A stretch of DNA of 64,000 bases from assembly GCA_015661075.1 (NCBI GenBank), contig JACVQJ010000013.1:1-64000 (forward strand), written 5' to 3'. The position numbers were made by a program, and so were the translations under genes. The notes below the pieces were generated by a model. That model saw nothing but the letters and a program-made list of their open reading frames with translations. It did not search any database and was not told where the DNA came from. Position 1 is the stretch's first letter. The number at the start of each line of letters is the position of its first letter. Positions 17,014-26,801 of this stretch are shown piece after piece. The DNA is from Parachlamydiales bacterium. GTDB taxonomy: Bacteria > Chlamydiota > Chlamydiia > Chlamydiales > SM23-39.

Positions 17014-18207
17014 TTACCCAGGGATTTGCTGGATCACTTCTCCCGCCAGTATCAGAAGAGCAAACGCCATCAATACGACGAGAAGAGGCTTGCCGCCCGG
17101 TAATTGACGAGTATCGGATGGGTACTTCTTTATGTAGCGGCCGACCCATGCCATGATGGGCGGCATCAGACCGAACAGCAAAGCACAGCTGATTCCACCG
17201 GCATAGCCCAGAGCTACAAGAAAAATGTTCGGATAAATAAGTGCGAATATGGTGGGTATTCCAAAGATCGCAAATACCAGGGAAGCTTTTTTCATTCCCA
17301 CTTTTTTAATTTTCAACCCATCGGCCATAAAATCGAAAAAGGAGAGGGCGAGGGGAACGAAGGATGTAGTCATCGCAAAAAAGGCAAACGCTTTGCCAAT
17401 CGTAAATATCGAGTTGTTGGCAATGTAGTACCTGAGAGGCGCGACCGCGTTTTGCCCCAGGCGGGCTGCATCAGTGAGCCCATCGGGAGGAACGATGCCC
17501 AAAATAATAAACTCCCAAACCAGATAGATCACTAGAGGGATTGACGAACCGATGAAAATCGCCAATCGAATTTTAGGCACATCCCGTTTCATATAGGTCA
17601 TTAAAGTGGGAATGATGATCTGAAAGGTAAAGGCGGTAAAGAGAATCGGCAGAGCAATCCAGGTTTTGGACCAGGATGTAAAAGATAGTAATTGATAACT
17701 GACCGAACTCCAGGAAACCGCCACAAAGGCCAAATAGGAAAGAATAACCCCGGAGATCAATACCTTGTTGATCCGGTCCACCGAGCGGGTTCCGAGATAG
17801 ATGACCGGAGCGATCACGGCCACATAGATCAGCGAAGAGACCCGGTTGGAGACATCCCAGCTCAGAATGTCGCACAAAATCGAACCGCCGCCCGCGATGT
17901 GGGCGATCATCACTGTCAGAAAGAGAAATAGATACGCGACCCAATATATATGTCGTCCAATCGGCCCGAGCAGCTTATCGGCCATCGAAATGAAGCTGGT
18001 ATCGGATGGAAGCCACAGACTGACCTCAACAAAGAGCAAGGCCGTGCAGACCATGAAAACCCAGCATATGAAGTAGATGGATGCTGAAGGAATAAAACCG
18101 CTGGGACCCGTAACCACAGGTAACGCCAGCATACCGACCCCGATCATAGTTCCTGCAATGAGCAATGCTCCGCCAACGACGTTGCCAACAGAATGAATCG
18201 GTCTCAT
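17014..18207 (-). CDS. tyrP: Aromatic amino acid permease, TyrP/Mtr family
   Basis: A 397-residue inner membrane transporter with about 11 helices of the hydroxy/aromatic amino acid permease family. The N-terminal motif GTMIGVGMLALPVVTG is diagnostic. The family moves tyrosine or tryptophan with protons; Chlamydia has TyrP copies for amino acid uptake from the host. A GAAGGAG ribosome site precedes the ATG and a TATACT box lies just upstream. The gene is a single transcription unit with its 3' end facing the hypothetical gene at 16604. Tyrosine versus tryptophan specificity cannot be read here. Confidence 0.9.
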   Translation of the reverse strand: MRPIHSVGNVVGGALLIAGTMIGVGMLALPVVTGPSGFIPSASIYFICWVFMVCTALLFVEVSLWLPSDTSFISMADKLLGPIGRHIYWVAYLFLFLTVMIAHIAGGGSILCDILSWDVSNRVSSLIYVAVIAPVIYLGTRSVDRINKVLISGVILSYLAFVAVSWSSVSYQLLSFTSWSKTWIALPILFTAFTFQIIIPTLMTYMKRDVPKIRLAIFIGSSIPLVIYLVWEFIILGIVPPDGLTDAARLGQNAVAPLRYYIANNSIFTIGKAFAFFAMTTSFVPLALSFFDFMADGLKIKKVGMKKASLVFAIFGIPTIFALIYPNIFLVALGYAGGISCALLFGLMPPIMAWVGRYIKKYPSDTRQLPGGKPLLVVLMAFALLILAGEVIQQIPG

Positions 18208-18429
18208 ATTTCTCCTTCAAAGTTTGAGCAAGTATAGCGGAATGATTGAAAAAGAGCTTTTTAAAAGATTTCGATCAACAACCAACAACTCGAGGTCATA
18301 GATGCCTAAAAAATTATTTAAGGGGCATAACCTGGTCTTCGGTTCCCAGTAAATTAAACATAACATGTATTATCAGACGTTCATGGAGCGACCGCTACGG
18401 AGCCTTTAGCCATAACTTTTTAAGGAAGC

Positions 18430-19005
18430 TTAAGACTTAACTTCGATATCTTTTGCTCTGGCAGAGACCCCCGACGGCAAACTTGGAAAAGCAATATTTT
18501 GGAGAGATTGAGCTGTAGGGTTCAGCTGAACCAATCGATCGCTTACGCTAGGCCACTGTACCGTCACTCTTTCCTCATTTCGAATTTGCTCCTCTTTTTC
18601 CGCCCATGCGCACCTCATTTTCACAAAGATCATTAGTGCATCGAATTTTCCCTTGGATAATCTCTCCCCTTCCGCTTCGCCCAATTCCGCGCAGTAAGTA
18701 TCCAAATCGTCTTTAGGCATACTCGGATAGAGATGTTGAATCACCTCTTTGACCTGCATCCAGGTGTACGCGTCTTTACATTTTTCTTTGTCGGATCGGG
18801 TGGTTGGCTTTTCAAAGGCGACCAAACAGCGAAGTTCGGGATTCCAATGCAATGTTTTGCTTCGAGGAATACTGGCATTATCTGAATTCGAAGGGTTGTC
18901 CGGAGAGCCAGGCTTAATTGATGCGCCCTCGCAACATTTCCAACCATGACAACAATGCACATCTCCACCCCCCGTATCGACCACATGTAAAGCGGCTAAT
19001 GTCAT
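18430..19005 (-). CDS. Hypothetical protein with Cys-rich N-terminus
   Basis: A 191-residue soluble protein with a strong ribosome site (AAGGAGATAG) before its ATG. The first 30 residues hold several Cys and His (VHCCHGWKCCEG), which might bind metal. The rest is polar and helical. No known domain is recognised and there is no signal peptide or membrane segment. The gene is flanked upstream by a 147-base palindromic element. About 220 bases without a gene follow downstream, in which I see nothing definite. An effector or metal-binding role would be a guess. Confidence 0.65.
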   Translation of the reverse strand: MTLAALHVVDTGGGDVHCCHGWKCCEGASIKPGSPDNPSNSDNASIPRSKTLHWNPELRCLVAFEKPTTRSDKEKCKDAYTWMQVKEVIQHLYPSMPKDDLDTYCAELGEAEGERLSKGKFDALMIFVKMRCAWAEKEEQIRNEERVTVQWPSVSDRLVQLNPTAQSLQNIAFPSLPSGVSARAKDIEVKS

Positions 19006-19042
19006 AACTATCTCCTTGCATCGCTGCGTTGCGTATCGTAAA

Positions 19043-19189
19043 CTCGACTTTGTACATTTTTAGGACCGAAAGCCTCGATGGATTTGCCCTCTGAGGCGTT
19101 AATTTAATGACTATCCCCTTTCTTATTAAATTAACGCCTCAGAGGGCAAATAGGCGAGGCACGCGGCCCTAAAAATGTACAAAGTCGAG
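19043..19189. mobile_element. Palindromic MITE-like element with 5-bp target duplication
   Basis: Two arms of about 66 bases pair almost fully around a 16-base loop (19109-19124). The first 22 outer and last 26 inner base pairs are perfect; two short mismatched blocks lie between. The outer end reads CTCGACTTTGTACATTTTTA. GTAAA occurs directly on both sides (19038-19042 and 19190-19194), as expected of a target-site duplication. No coding capacity. As RNA it would fold into a very stable hairpin between the symporter fusion gene and the gene at 18430. Confidence 0.8.
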
Positions 19190-19253
19190 GTAAAGATAAT
19201 TTAAAGTTGTAAATAGTACCACGTGTGCTGTTAGGTGGCAAATATATATATGA

Positions 19254-21425
19254 TTATTCAACCCAATGCAGGACATTGCGGATGATCGACCAGCGCGGCT
19301 CCCCTGTCCTGGCAGGGTTTTTTCCATAAATCCAATAACTTTCCTGTTCCTGATAAAATCCATCCAAATGCTTTAGAGACAGCCAATTATTGACAAAGCG
19401 CAAAAAATCCGTTTCAACCAACCGAACGGGATAGGCAAAAAGTGATTTCCCTAACCCACCATCAAAATCATCGACATAGAAGTTGGGATGGTTGATGCAC
19501 AAGACGGTGCCCTGGATGCTCGACCAGATATTTGCATCGAATTTCTGGGTCGGTAGATCTTCTGAGTCAAAAGGCCCGCTATATAAACTGGCATTCGGAA
19601 AGTTCTGGGACAGCATTTTTATATACGCTCCCTGCGCAGCAATGATTAAATTTTTATTTTCCCGTATCTGATTCAAATTTTTAAACAAGGGACGCTTATC
19701 CACCGGAATAATCAACGCGTTATTTTGATTGCTGTACGTATTGGTAAAGCTCATTTTTTGAATGCGCTCTTCGGTCATGAGAAGTCCCGTCATGCCGATA
19801 TCATAAAGACCGCGATCTAAATCTTCAGCAATCCGGTCGAGATCGAGCGGGACAAACTCCAGTTGACAGTCCAGATCTTTGGCTAATTGGTAAGCCATCG
19901 CGATATCAAAACCAACGAGTTCCTTATCGTGATTCCAATACGAGAACGGAATGCTGCCGTTTAAATATCCGACTCGCAGGGTATTTGTTCGGAAAATGCG
20001 CTCTAAAACACTCTCATCCGGAATGATCGATGATAAATATTCCAACGGCTGCCCTCGCTGATAGACCTTGGCTTTTACCGGGTCTCTCAGAATATCGGCA
20101 ATTTTTCTGCTTGGATAGAGATTAAGAAAATTATCATCGAGATGAACGTAGGGCCGAATCGCCAGAACAATGGCCGCCGTCACGCAAATACTCCCGATCA
20201 ACTTAAATAAAAACGTCTTCCATTTGATCTCAATGAGTTGATAGTTAGCGTAAATGACCAATAGAATGAATGTAAAAACACTCGCAACACTCAATAGAAC
20301 CTGGAAGTTGACTGTTACTGGCATAGTCGCTGTAAAGAGATCAACGGCATTATCTGGAAATTTTAATTCATTAAATAAAAACATGATCGAATTGACACTC
20401 GTACCGGGCGAGCCCACCGAAAGAGGAATTGTCAGGAATGAAAGAATAGATTTTTCCCAAACAGTAAAAGGCTGGCGGTAATAGAACGAGGCAAAGAGAA
20501 TGAAAAATAATAGAAATGCATTTCCGATTTGAACGAAAGAATACGAAATAGGAAGAACAGTGTCTACTGTTGATCGAAAACCCGCTACGCCTTTGAGAGG
20601 TTCTTTGTCTCTCAGTTTGTTGAGATAGCGGTTGATGAGCGGGATCGCAATCGTCGGGATGCCCGTGACGAAAGACAGAAAACAGATGCTGCGAAATGCG
20701 CGCAGAGATTCCCCAAAGCTGAGCGGAGTCAGACTCGACAATATCAGGGGCAGTATCCAAAGTGTTAAAAACAGGGTAATCAGCACATACGCGGCGAGAT
20801 AAAAATCAATGATGATCAAATCGGACACCCGAACCGTTCCCATCACAACTGAGATGTGGGCAAAAACTGCGATGGGTGCAATCCAGGCCAGCCACTCCAG
20901 GATTTTTTCAAGAACCTGATTTCCCCTTCCTACCACGCTAAGCAAAGGCTCTTTTTTTTCGATATGCATCAAAGTAAAACCGACAATTATACCCAGAACA
21001 GCGATGGCGGGAACAATATTATTCAACAAATCATAGATCGGATTTTCCGGGATCAGATAAGTTAAAATATTTTTGCCCAGTTCAACGTGGATCCCTTCCA
21101 AAGAAATCGATGATTGAAGAAATGATGCCGCCAGAGGTTTCGGGATCAGACTGCTAAGCAGATAAATGAAAAAAAATACAAGGCTCCAAAGAAGAAACCA
21201 AAACGCCCATCCCTTTTCCAACAGTTTTTTAGCATTGGATGGCGTGAGAGATCCAAGCCCCAGGATGATCGACAGACAAATGTAGGGCAAAACAACCATT
21301 TCCAAAAGAGCGACGTAGATCTCTCCGATCGGTCGAAAAAACAGAGTCAAAGGACCTAAGAACAATCCGGCAAGGATGCCTCCTATCACCGCGAAAAGAA
21401 CCTGAAACCCAAAGGTAAATCGCAT
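19254..21425 (-). CDS. Na+/dicarboxylate-type symporter fused to a solute-binding domain
   Basis: The 723-residue protein joins two modules. Residues about 1-420 are a DAACS/SDF symporter with eight or more helices (LPYICLSIILGLGSLT, SYSFVQIGNAFLLF, PLSVGSPGTSVNSIMFL). Residues about 470-720 match an SBP_bac_3 amino-acid-binding domain (LRVGYLNGSIPFSYWN, LVGFDIAMAYQLAKDL, MTGLLMTEERI). The start is the ATG at 21425, placed like that of the upstream copy one base after a stop. This domain pairing suggests a tethered substrate-capture domain feeding the symporter, an inference. It is the intact member of a tandem pair. Substrates may be glutamate, aspartate or dicarboxylates. Confidence 0.85.
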   Translation of the reverse strand: MRFTFGFQVLFAVIGGILAGLFLGPLTLFFRPIGEIYVALLEMVVLPYICLSIILGLGSLTPSNAKKLLEKGWAFWFLLWSLVFFFIYLLSSLIPKPLAASFLQSSISLEGIHVELGKNILTYLIPENPIYDLLNNIVPAIAVLGIIVGFTLMHIEKKEPLLSVVGRGNQVLEKILEWLAWIAPIAVFAHISVVMGTVRVSDLIIIDFYLAAYVLITLFLTLWILPLILSSLTPLSFGESLRAFRSICFLSFVTGIPTIAIPLINRYLNKLRDKEPLKGVAGFRSTVDTVLPISYSFVQIGNAFLLFFILFASFYYRQPFTVWEKSILSFLTIPLSVGSPGTSVNSIMFLFNELKFPDNAVDLFTATMPVTVNFQVLLSVASVFTFILLVIYANYQLIEIKWKTFLFKLIGSICVTAAIVLAIRPYVHLDDNFLNLYPSRKIADILRDPVKAKVYQRGQPLEYLSSIIPDESVLERIFRTNTLRVGYLNGSIPFSYWNHDKELVGFDIAMAYQLAKDLDCQLEFVPLDLDRIAEDLDRGLYDIGMTGLLMTEERIQKMSFTNTYSNQNNALIIPVDKRPLFKNLNQIRENKNLIIAAQGAYIKMLSQNFPNASLYSGPFDSEDLPTQKFDANIWSSIQGTVLCINHPNFYVDDFDGGLGKSLFAYPVRLVETDFLRFVNNWLSLKHLDGFYQEQESYWIYGKNPARTGEPRWSIIRNVLHWVE

Positions 21426-21426
21426 C

Positions 21427-23594
21427 TTATTTGACCCAACCAAGGACGTTTCGAATGATCGACCAGCGTTTTTCCTTGGGTTTTAATGAGGATTTTCCAT
21501 AAACCCAATACTGTTCTTGGGCTTGATAGAAGCCATCTAAATTCTTTAAAGCTAACCAGTTACTGGTGAATCGCAACATTTGGATCGCATTGATCCGAAC
21601 AGCATAGGCAAAATAGCTTTTGCCCAATTGTCCGTCAAAATCATCTACATAGAAACCGGGGTGATTCAAACACCAGACAGTGCCCGGAATACGAGACCAT
21701 ATCAAAGCATCGACAGATCCCGTTAAAAGCCCTTCATCGTATGGTCCCCGATAGCTCCTCGCATTTGGGAAATTACTCTCCAAAACTCGTTTATAGCCGC
21801 CTTCCGCTTCGATGATCAATTGTTTGTTATTTTCTACATTTTTAAGGGTAGTAAATAATTTATGCTTGCTTTCGGGAATCACAAGCACATTATTTTGATC
21901 CGTATAGGCATCGGCAAAACTCATTGTTTGGATGCGTTTGTCGGTGATAAGAACAGCGCTCATGGCAATATCATATACTCCGCGGTTGAGTTCATCGGCA
22001 ATGAGGTCAAGGTCCATCGGGATAAATTCCAGTTTGCAATTCAGATCTTTTGCCAACTGATAAGCCATGGCAATGTCAAAGCCAACAAGTTCATTGTGTT
22101 GATTCCAATATGCATAAGGTATGTTGAGCGGAGAATACCCCACCCTGAGAACTTTCGTACGAAAAATACGCACAAGAACGCTCTCGTTGGGATCAACGGA
22201 TGACAGATAATCCAGCGGCTCTCCGGGAAGATATACTTTGGCTTTCACCGGGTCATTCAGGCTTTCTGCTATTTTCCGGTTTGGATAGAGATTGCGAAAA
22301 TGATCTTCGAGATGAATAAAGGGGCGAATCGCCAAAATAACGGCGGCAGCCAGCCCTACGCTTCCGATCAATTTGAACAACAGGCTTTTCCACTTAATCT
22401 GCATAAATGGGTAACCCACAAAAATCATTAGTAATACGAGCGTGAGAACGCTCGCAGCGCTTAAAAAAGCCTGGAAATTGACTGTCACCGGTATTGTTGC
22501 TGCAAATAATTCCACAGCATTGTCGGGAAATTTTAGTTCGTTCAACAAGAAAGCAACTGAGTTAACGCTCGTACCGAGAGATCCTTCCGATAGCGGAATC
22601 GTCAGAAATGATAGAAGGGCCTTTTCGAAGGTCGTAAATGGATGGCGATAATAGAACGAAGCAAAAAACATGAAAAACAGAAGAAGAGCGTTTCCGATCT
22701 GAGCGAATGAGTAGGAAATGGGAAGCGCTGCTTGAGCCGTCTCGCGAAAAACAGGTTCACCTTTGAGGTGTTCCTTTTCTGCCACTTTTCGCAGATAGTG
22801 GTTGATCAATGGGATGGCAATGGCTGCAGTACCGGTTAAGAAGGACAATAGACAGATGCTGAATACTGCCTGGAGCGTTTCTTTGAAGCCAAGCGGAGTA
22901 AAACTCGCCAGGATCTGCGGCAATGCCCAAAGCGTAAAAAATAAAACGATAAAGATGTATGAGAGAAAATAAAAATCGATCTGGATCAAATCAGACAGAT
23001 AGACGGTTCCCATTACTACCGAGACGTGGGAAAAACTCCAATTGGAGAGATCTTGGCGAGCCATACCAGGATTTTCTCAATAATCTGATCCCCTTTTTCG
23101 ACGAAACCAAGCAGAGGCTCCTTTTTTTCAATAACCATCAAAGCAAATCCGACAATCATGCCAAAAACGGCAATCGCAGGAACAATGCTATTCAAAAAAT
23201 CGTAGATCGGATTTTCCGGGATCAGGTAGGTCACAATATTATCGACTAGCGCTTTTCGAACGACCCCAGCCGATGGCGGCTGAAACAGAAATGAACCAAT
23301 CGGATGGTGGGGAATCAATAGGCAAAATAGATAGATAAAAACAAAAATCAGCGCCCACAGCAGGATCCAAAATTGCACACATTTTTTAAAAATATTTTTA
23401 ATCTTAGACGGCGTAAGCGATCCAAGTCCCAAAATGATTGACAGGCAAACGTAGGGCAAAACCACCATCTGCAATAGCATCGTGTAGACGGAACCGATCG
23501 GACGCAAATATGCAGTCAAAGGCCCAAAGAACAATCCGGCAATAATACCGGCAATGACCGCGAGAAGAACCTGATATCCAAAGGGTAGGCGCAT
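21427..23594 (-). pseudogene. Symporter/solute-binding fusion, tandem copy broken by a frameshift
   Basis: This is a close paralog of the gene at 19254 along its whole length, but one base is missing near 23030. The upstream part ends ...ISPIGVF and then leaves frame; the downstream part resumes with HVSVVMGTVYLSDL. The intact paralog reads AVFAHISVVMG at this point, so loss of one G in a GCC (Ala) codon next to a run of T and C explains it. The start at 23594 lies one base after the lipoprotein stop, so both copies and the lipoprotein gene form one operon. It may be a true pseudogene or a sequencing error in a homopolymer. Confidence 0.8.
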
Positions 23595-23595
23595 G

Positions 23596-24258
23596 TTACC
23601 AATTGTTAAAATTCTGTTCCTGCTCATCCTCAAGCATTCGGCGATCATCCTCGTTTAGCTGGGGTTCAGAAGAATCATCGTCTGTCTTGGCATCGGCCGG
23701 CTCTGATTTTGGCGGCGGCGTATTCTTGGGTTTGCTGCTCATGGAAAAAATATTGGATCGCCATGATTTCTTTTTAGGCGGTGTGGGTGGAGAAGGTTCT
23801 TGAACAGGGGGCGTTGTTAAGCTCTTTTCCAGTTCGATATTTTCCGGCTCAGGTTCGGGAGCTGGCGCTGGCTCGGGTGCGGGAGCGGAGGGCTTGGGCT
23901 CTGCGAGGGCAGGTTCTTTGGTTTTTTTAAACAAATGATTATAATGCTCGTTTCCCATTCCGACAAAAATGCCGTTTTTAAAGATCAACGGAGTTAGATT
24001 GCGGGCCACCGGACGGCTTTGGCCAAGAACATTGGCTTTGGTCACGTAAAACCAGATGTCATAGCATCCATCATCGGTTGTGATCTGATCCTCTTGGGTC
24101 GGATATCGCATGATCTGGTATACTTCTTCCTGCGTCATGCCAATATACAGCTGGCTGATTCGATCGACGTTTTGATGCGCGACGGTAGAAGACATCAGCA
24201 CATCGTTGGAAACACACCCGCTTAAAATGAGGGCGCAAGAAAAAAGGTATGCACGCAT
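23596..24258 (-). CDS. Lipoprotein with BamE/SmpA-like segment and proline-rich tail
   Basis: The protein (about 220 residues from the ATG at 24258) has a lipoprotein signal with lipobox LSGC. Residues about 35-95 hold a BamE/OmlA-like pattern (LYIGMTQEEVYQIMRYP), a small fold common in outer-membrane-associated lipoproteins. The second half is low-complexity, rich in Pro, Glu and Lys. It is the first gene of an operon with the two symporter fusions and is divergent from the tRNA selenouridine synthase gene. A periplasmic scaffold role for the transporters is possible but inferred. Confidence 0.75.
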   Translation of the reverse strand: MRAYLFSCALILSGCVSNDVLMSSTVAHQNVDRISQLYIGMTQEEVYQIMRYPTQEDQITTDDGCYDIWFYVTKANVLGQSRPVARNLTPLIFKNGIFVGMGNEHYNHLFKKTKEPALAEPKPSAPAPEPAPAPEPEPENIELEKSLTTPPVQEPSPPTPPKKKSWRSNIFSMSSKPKNTPPPKSEPADAKTDDDSSEPQLNEDDRRMLEDEQEQNFNNW

Positions 24259-24350
24259 GAGCACAACTCTTGATAAAATAGTTTGATCTCGCCCTCGCGG
24301 CTGTTAGATTTGCCGCTGATTGCAAGCCCTGTTTTAACCTGTAGCGGATC

Positions 24351-25358
24351 ATGGAAAAGATTTCAATCGATCAAATTTTTATTCGTAGAAAAACCCTCAT
24401 CGATGTGCGCTCGCCGGTCGAATACGCCCATGGCCACATACCTCATGCGATCAATCTCCCTCTTTTCAATGATGCCGAAAGGGCTTTAGTCGGATTGACT
24501 TACAAAAAAGAAGGCAAGCGCTGCGCAATCGAAAAGGGGCTGCAACTCGTTTCCTTTGATCGGATCGTTCAAGAGATTCGACGCCTGGACCCCGGCTCGG
24601 TCGATATTTATTGCGCTCGCGGGGGGATGAGGAGCTCGTCCATGGCCTGGCTTTTTGAGCTTATTGGTTTTGAAGCGTTTGTGATCGCTGAAGGATATAA
24701 AAGCTATCGCCGCTGGGCTCTGAATCAGTTTTCCTTACCCTACTCACTTTTCGTTTTGGGCGGTGAAACCGGTTCGGGCAAGACCAAGATCATCAAAGCA
24801 CTCGCACATGTTGGACAAAATGTCATTGATCTGGAAGCCCTCGCCTGCCATCGGGGATCGGTATTTGGAGATCTGGGATCTCAGCCAACGCAGGAGCAAT
24901 TTGAAAACAACTTAGCTGCAGAGCTCTATAAAAAAAAGGACAGACCGATTTGGGTGGAAGACGAAAGCGGCCGAATTGGCTCGGTAGAAATTCCCCCATT
25001 AATTTTCGAGCAAATCCGGAAGGCGCCGATGGTAGCGTTGCAGGTGCCGCAAGAACAAAGAGCACAGGAATGTCTCGATGAATATCTAGGACTCGGATCC
25101 CAGAAGCTAAGCATCGCCATACGGCGCCTCTGTAAAAGAATGGGCCGTCTTGAAACCAAAAAGGCGATAGCGGCTCTTGAACAAAACCAATTTCGGGAAT
25201 GCTGCCAAATACTTCTTCGGTATTACGACAAAAAATACCGCTATGGAATGTCTCTCAAAGATCCTAAAACCGTAACCATTCTCCCCTCTCCTGCCGTTGC
25301 AGACGATCAAACCATCCAGGCAATCAAACGGTGGGCCGCTCAAATCAGTTCTGAATAA
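24351..25358 (+). CDS. mnmH: tRNA 2-selenouridine synthase
   Basis: The enzyme replaces sulfur with selenium at the wobble 2-thiouridine of some tRNAs by way of a geranylated intermediate. The 335-residue protein has an N-terminal rhodanese domain (IDVRSPVEYAHGHIP) with catalytic cysteine at about residue 88 (YCARGGMRSS) and a C-terminal P-loop domain (GGETGSGKTKII). This matches the SelU/YbbB family in order and length. Selenium use would also need selD, which is not in the window. The 3' end overlaps the convergent gene by 19 bases. Confidence 0.92.
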   Translation: MEKISIDQIFIRRKTLIDVRSPVEYAHGHIPHAINLPLFNDAERALVGLTYKKEGKRCAIEKGLQLVSFDRIVQEIRRLDPGSVDIYCARGGMRSSSMAWLFELIGFEAFVIAEGYKSYRRWALNQFSLPYSLFVLGGETGSGKTKIIKALAHVGQNVIDLEALACHRGSVFGDLGSQPTQEQFENNLAAELYKKKDRPIWVEDESGRIGSVEIPPLIFEQIRKAPMVALQVPQEQRAQECLDEYLGLGSQKLSIAIRRLCKRMGRLETKKAIAALEQNQFRECCQILLRYYDKKYRYGMSLKDPKTVTILPSPAVADDQTIQAIKRWAAQISSE

Positions 25359-26434
25359 TCAGGCAAGGATCTCTCTTCTTTCTCTTCCTCTTCTCGCTGT
25401 TGATTCTTGTCTTTTTTTCTTTTCGAATAAGATGAAACGCCTGCAGCAGATGGTGTAAAAGGCATGGCGATCGGAATGGCCCTGCCATCAACAGGCACAG
25501 GCGCAGGTTCTTGCGATGACCGAGAGTGGGATTCTATGATCGCTGGTATCGGTAATGACGGCTGAGGAATGGATGGAGAAAGGACATCCGGCGCCACGGG
25601 CTTGAAGCCAGATGAGTCCGGTGCTGAGATGGGCGGCAAAAGCGCGGTTGGCTCTTTGCTCCGTTGAATGAGGGCCGGACCAGACGTTGGAGTGAAGCGG
25701 CTTTTTTCCGCCTCTCCCCTCCCCTCCCCTGCGATCGGTTTTTGGAGCGCAATGTCTTTCTCGGACTGGAAAGGCATCTGGGGTCTCGGGACCGGACGAT
25801 CGGGGTTGCTCATCCTTGCGGCAAAATCTGTCCAGATTTGAGCCTCAAGAGTCGGCATCTCAGGCAATATTTCGGATTCAAGTTCAGCGATCATTCGTAT
25901 AATGGCGGGGCAAAGGCGGGCAGCGATTTTTACCATCGGCCCAATCTCGGCATCCCAATTTGAGTCGTCTGTCGTGGTTGCTCCCTGGAGTTCAACGATG
26001 GCCGACTGGATATGCTGGATGAACCGCGCAGGCGTTCGAATGGGAGCAAAGGATTGCTGCGGGGTTAGAGATGTCGGCACTTGTTTTTGGCCAAGAGGAC
26101 GGCTCAATTCGCTCTTGAGAGGGTGTTGCGGCAAGGCATTGGCAGCGGCGGTTTTAACGAATACGCTGCGAGAGATCTGGTGGGGGCCAGCCACAAAAGA
26201 GTCACGGACAGACTGGAGAGATTGTAAGACTTCCACTTTGCGCTGGAATGGATGGCCGGGATCGGTCGGCAGTGAAAGATTCGGAAAGGCTTGCTGAAAA
26301 AATCCACCCATTTTCTGCATACCCATCCCATTTCCGGCTGCAAGGGGCTCTAACAGCGAAAGAAGCTGGATGAGCATCTCAAGATGATTGGGTCTGTCAA
26401 TTGGCGGCGTCATTTGAAAGACATAATACGCCAC
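25340..26434 (-). CDS. Hypothetical proline-rich protein
   Basis: A 364-residue protein (GTG start at 26434, or ATG at 26413 giving MTPPIDRPN). The first 200 residues are helical with leucine-rich stretches (LEMLIQLLSLLEPLAAG). Residues about 200-330 are low-complexity and rich in Pro and Ser. The tail is highly charged (KRKKDKNQQREEEEKEE). There is no membrane segment or signal peptide. The layout would suit a type III secretion substrate, needle-length regulator or scaffold, but I recognise no domain and make no firm call. Confidence 0.6.
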   Translation of the reverse strand: MAYYVFQMTPPIDRPNHLEMLIQLLSLLEPLAAGNGMGMQKMGGFFQQAFPNLSLPTDPGHPFQRKVEVLQSLQSVRDSFVAGPHQISRSVFVKTAAANALPQHPLKSELSRPLGQKQVPTSLTPQQSFAPIRTPARFIQHIQSAIVELQGATTTDDSNWDAEIGPMVKIAARLCPAIIRMIAELESEILPEMPTLEAQIWTDFAARMSNPDRPVPRPQMPFQSEKDIALQKPIAGEGRGEAEKSRFTPTSGPALIQRSKEPTALLPPISAPDSSGFKPVAPDVLSPSIPQPSLPIPAIIESHSRSSQEPAPVPVDGRAIPIAMPFTPSAAGVSSYSKRKKDKNQQREEEEKEERSLPDYSELI

Positions 26435-26467
26435 AAGTGATTATAGTTCAACAGGTAAATTCTTTTT

Positions 26468-26668
26468 TTAGTCCCAGCGGCGCGGCCGCTTTTTTATAAC
26501 AGGAGCTGCTTTTCGCTGAATCTGTAAATCCACATCGGCATCGTCAAACCAGGCGGCAAACGTCTGGTAAAGGCGATGGCTCTGGTCCAGGACGAATTGT
26601 TCGTGTCCTGTCGACACCACCCAGATATAGACAAATAGCAGCACGATGACCCAGAACGTTTTTCTCAT
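26468..26668 (-). CDS. Small membrane-anchored or secreted hypothetical protein
   Basis: A 66-residue protein with one N-terminal hydrophobic segment (FWVIVLLFVYIWVV) after a basic start, then a polar part ending in a basic tail (KKRPRRWD). It could be a single-pass membrane protein. It lies 33 bases upstream of the proline-rich gene on the same strand and is probably cotranscribed with it. No family recognised. Confidence 0.55.
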   Translation of the reverse strand: MRKTFWVIVLLFVYIWVVSTGHEQFVLDQSHRLYQTFAAWFDDADVDLQIQRKAAPVIKKRPRRWD

Positions 26669-26801
26669 ATTTACGCCTTAATAACGGATAGTAGTGAAAA
26701 AACTATTATTTTCAAATTTGTTTTCAAATTAATTAAAAAATAACTATGAAAGAGCTTGGGGAAAGAAGTAACGAAGGTGCTCAAACTTTAGGAAGTAAGG
26801 T

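Noticed and set aside
23000-23050. Programmed frameshift in the symporter fusion copy
   Set aside because: There is no slippery heptamer with a downstream structure, and the intact paralog reads through the same place without any shift. Loss of one base is the simpler view.
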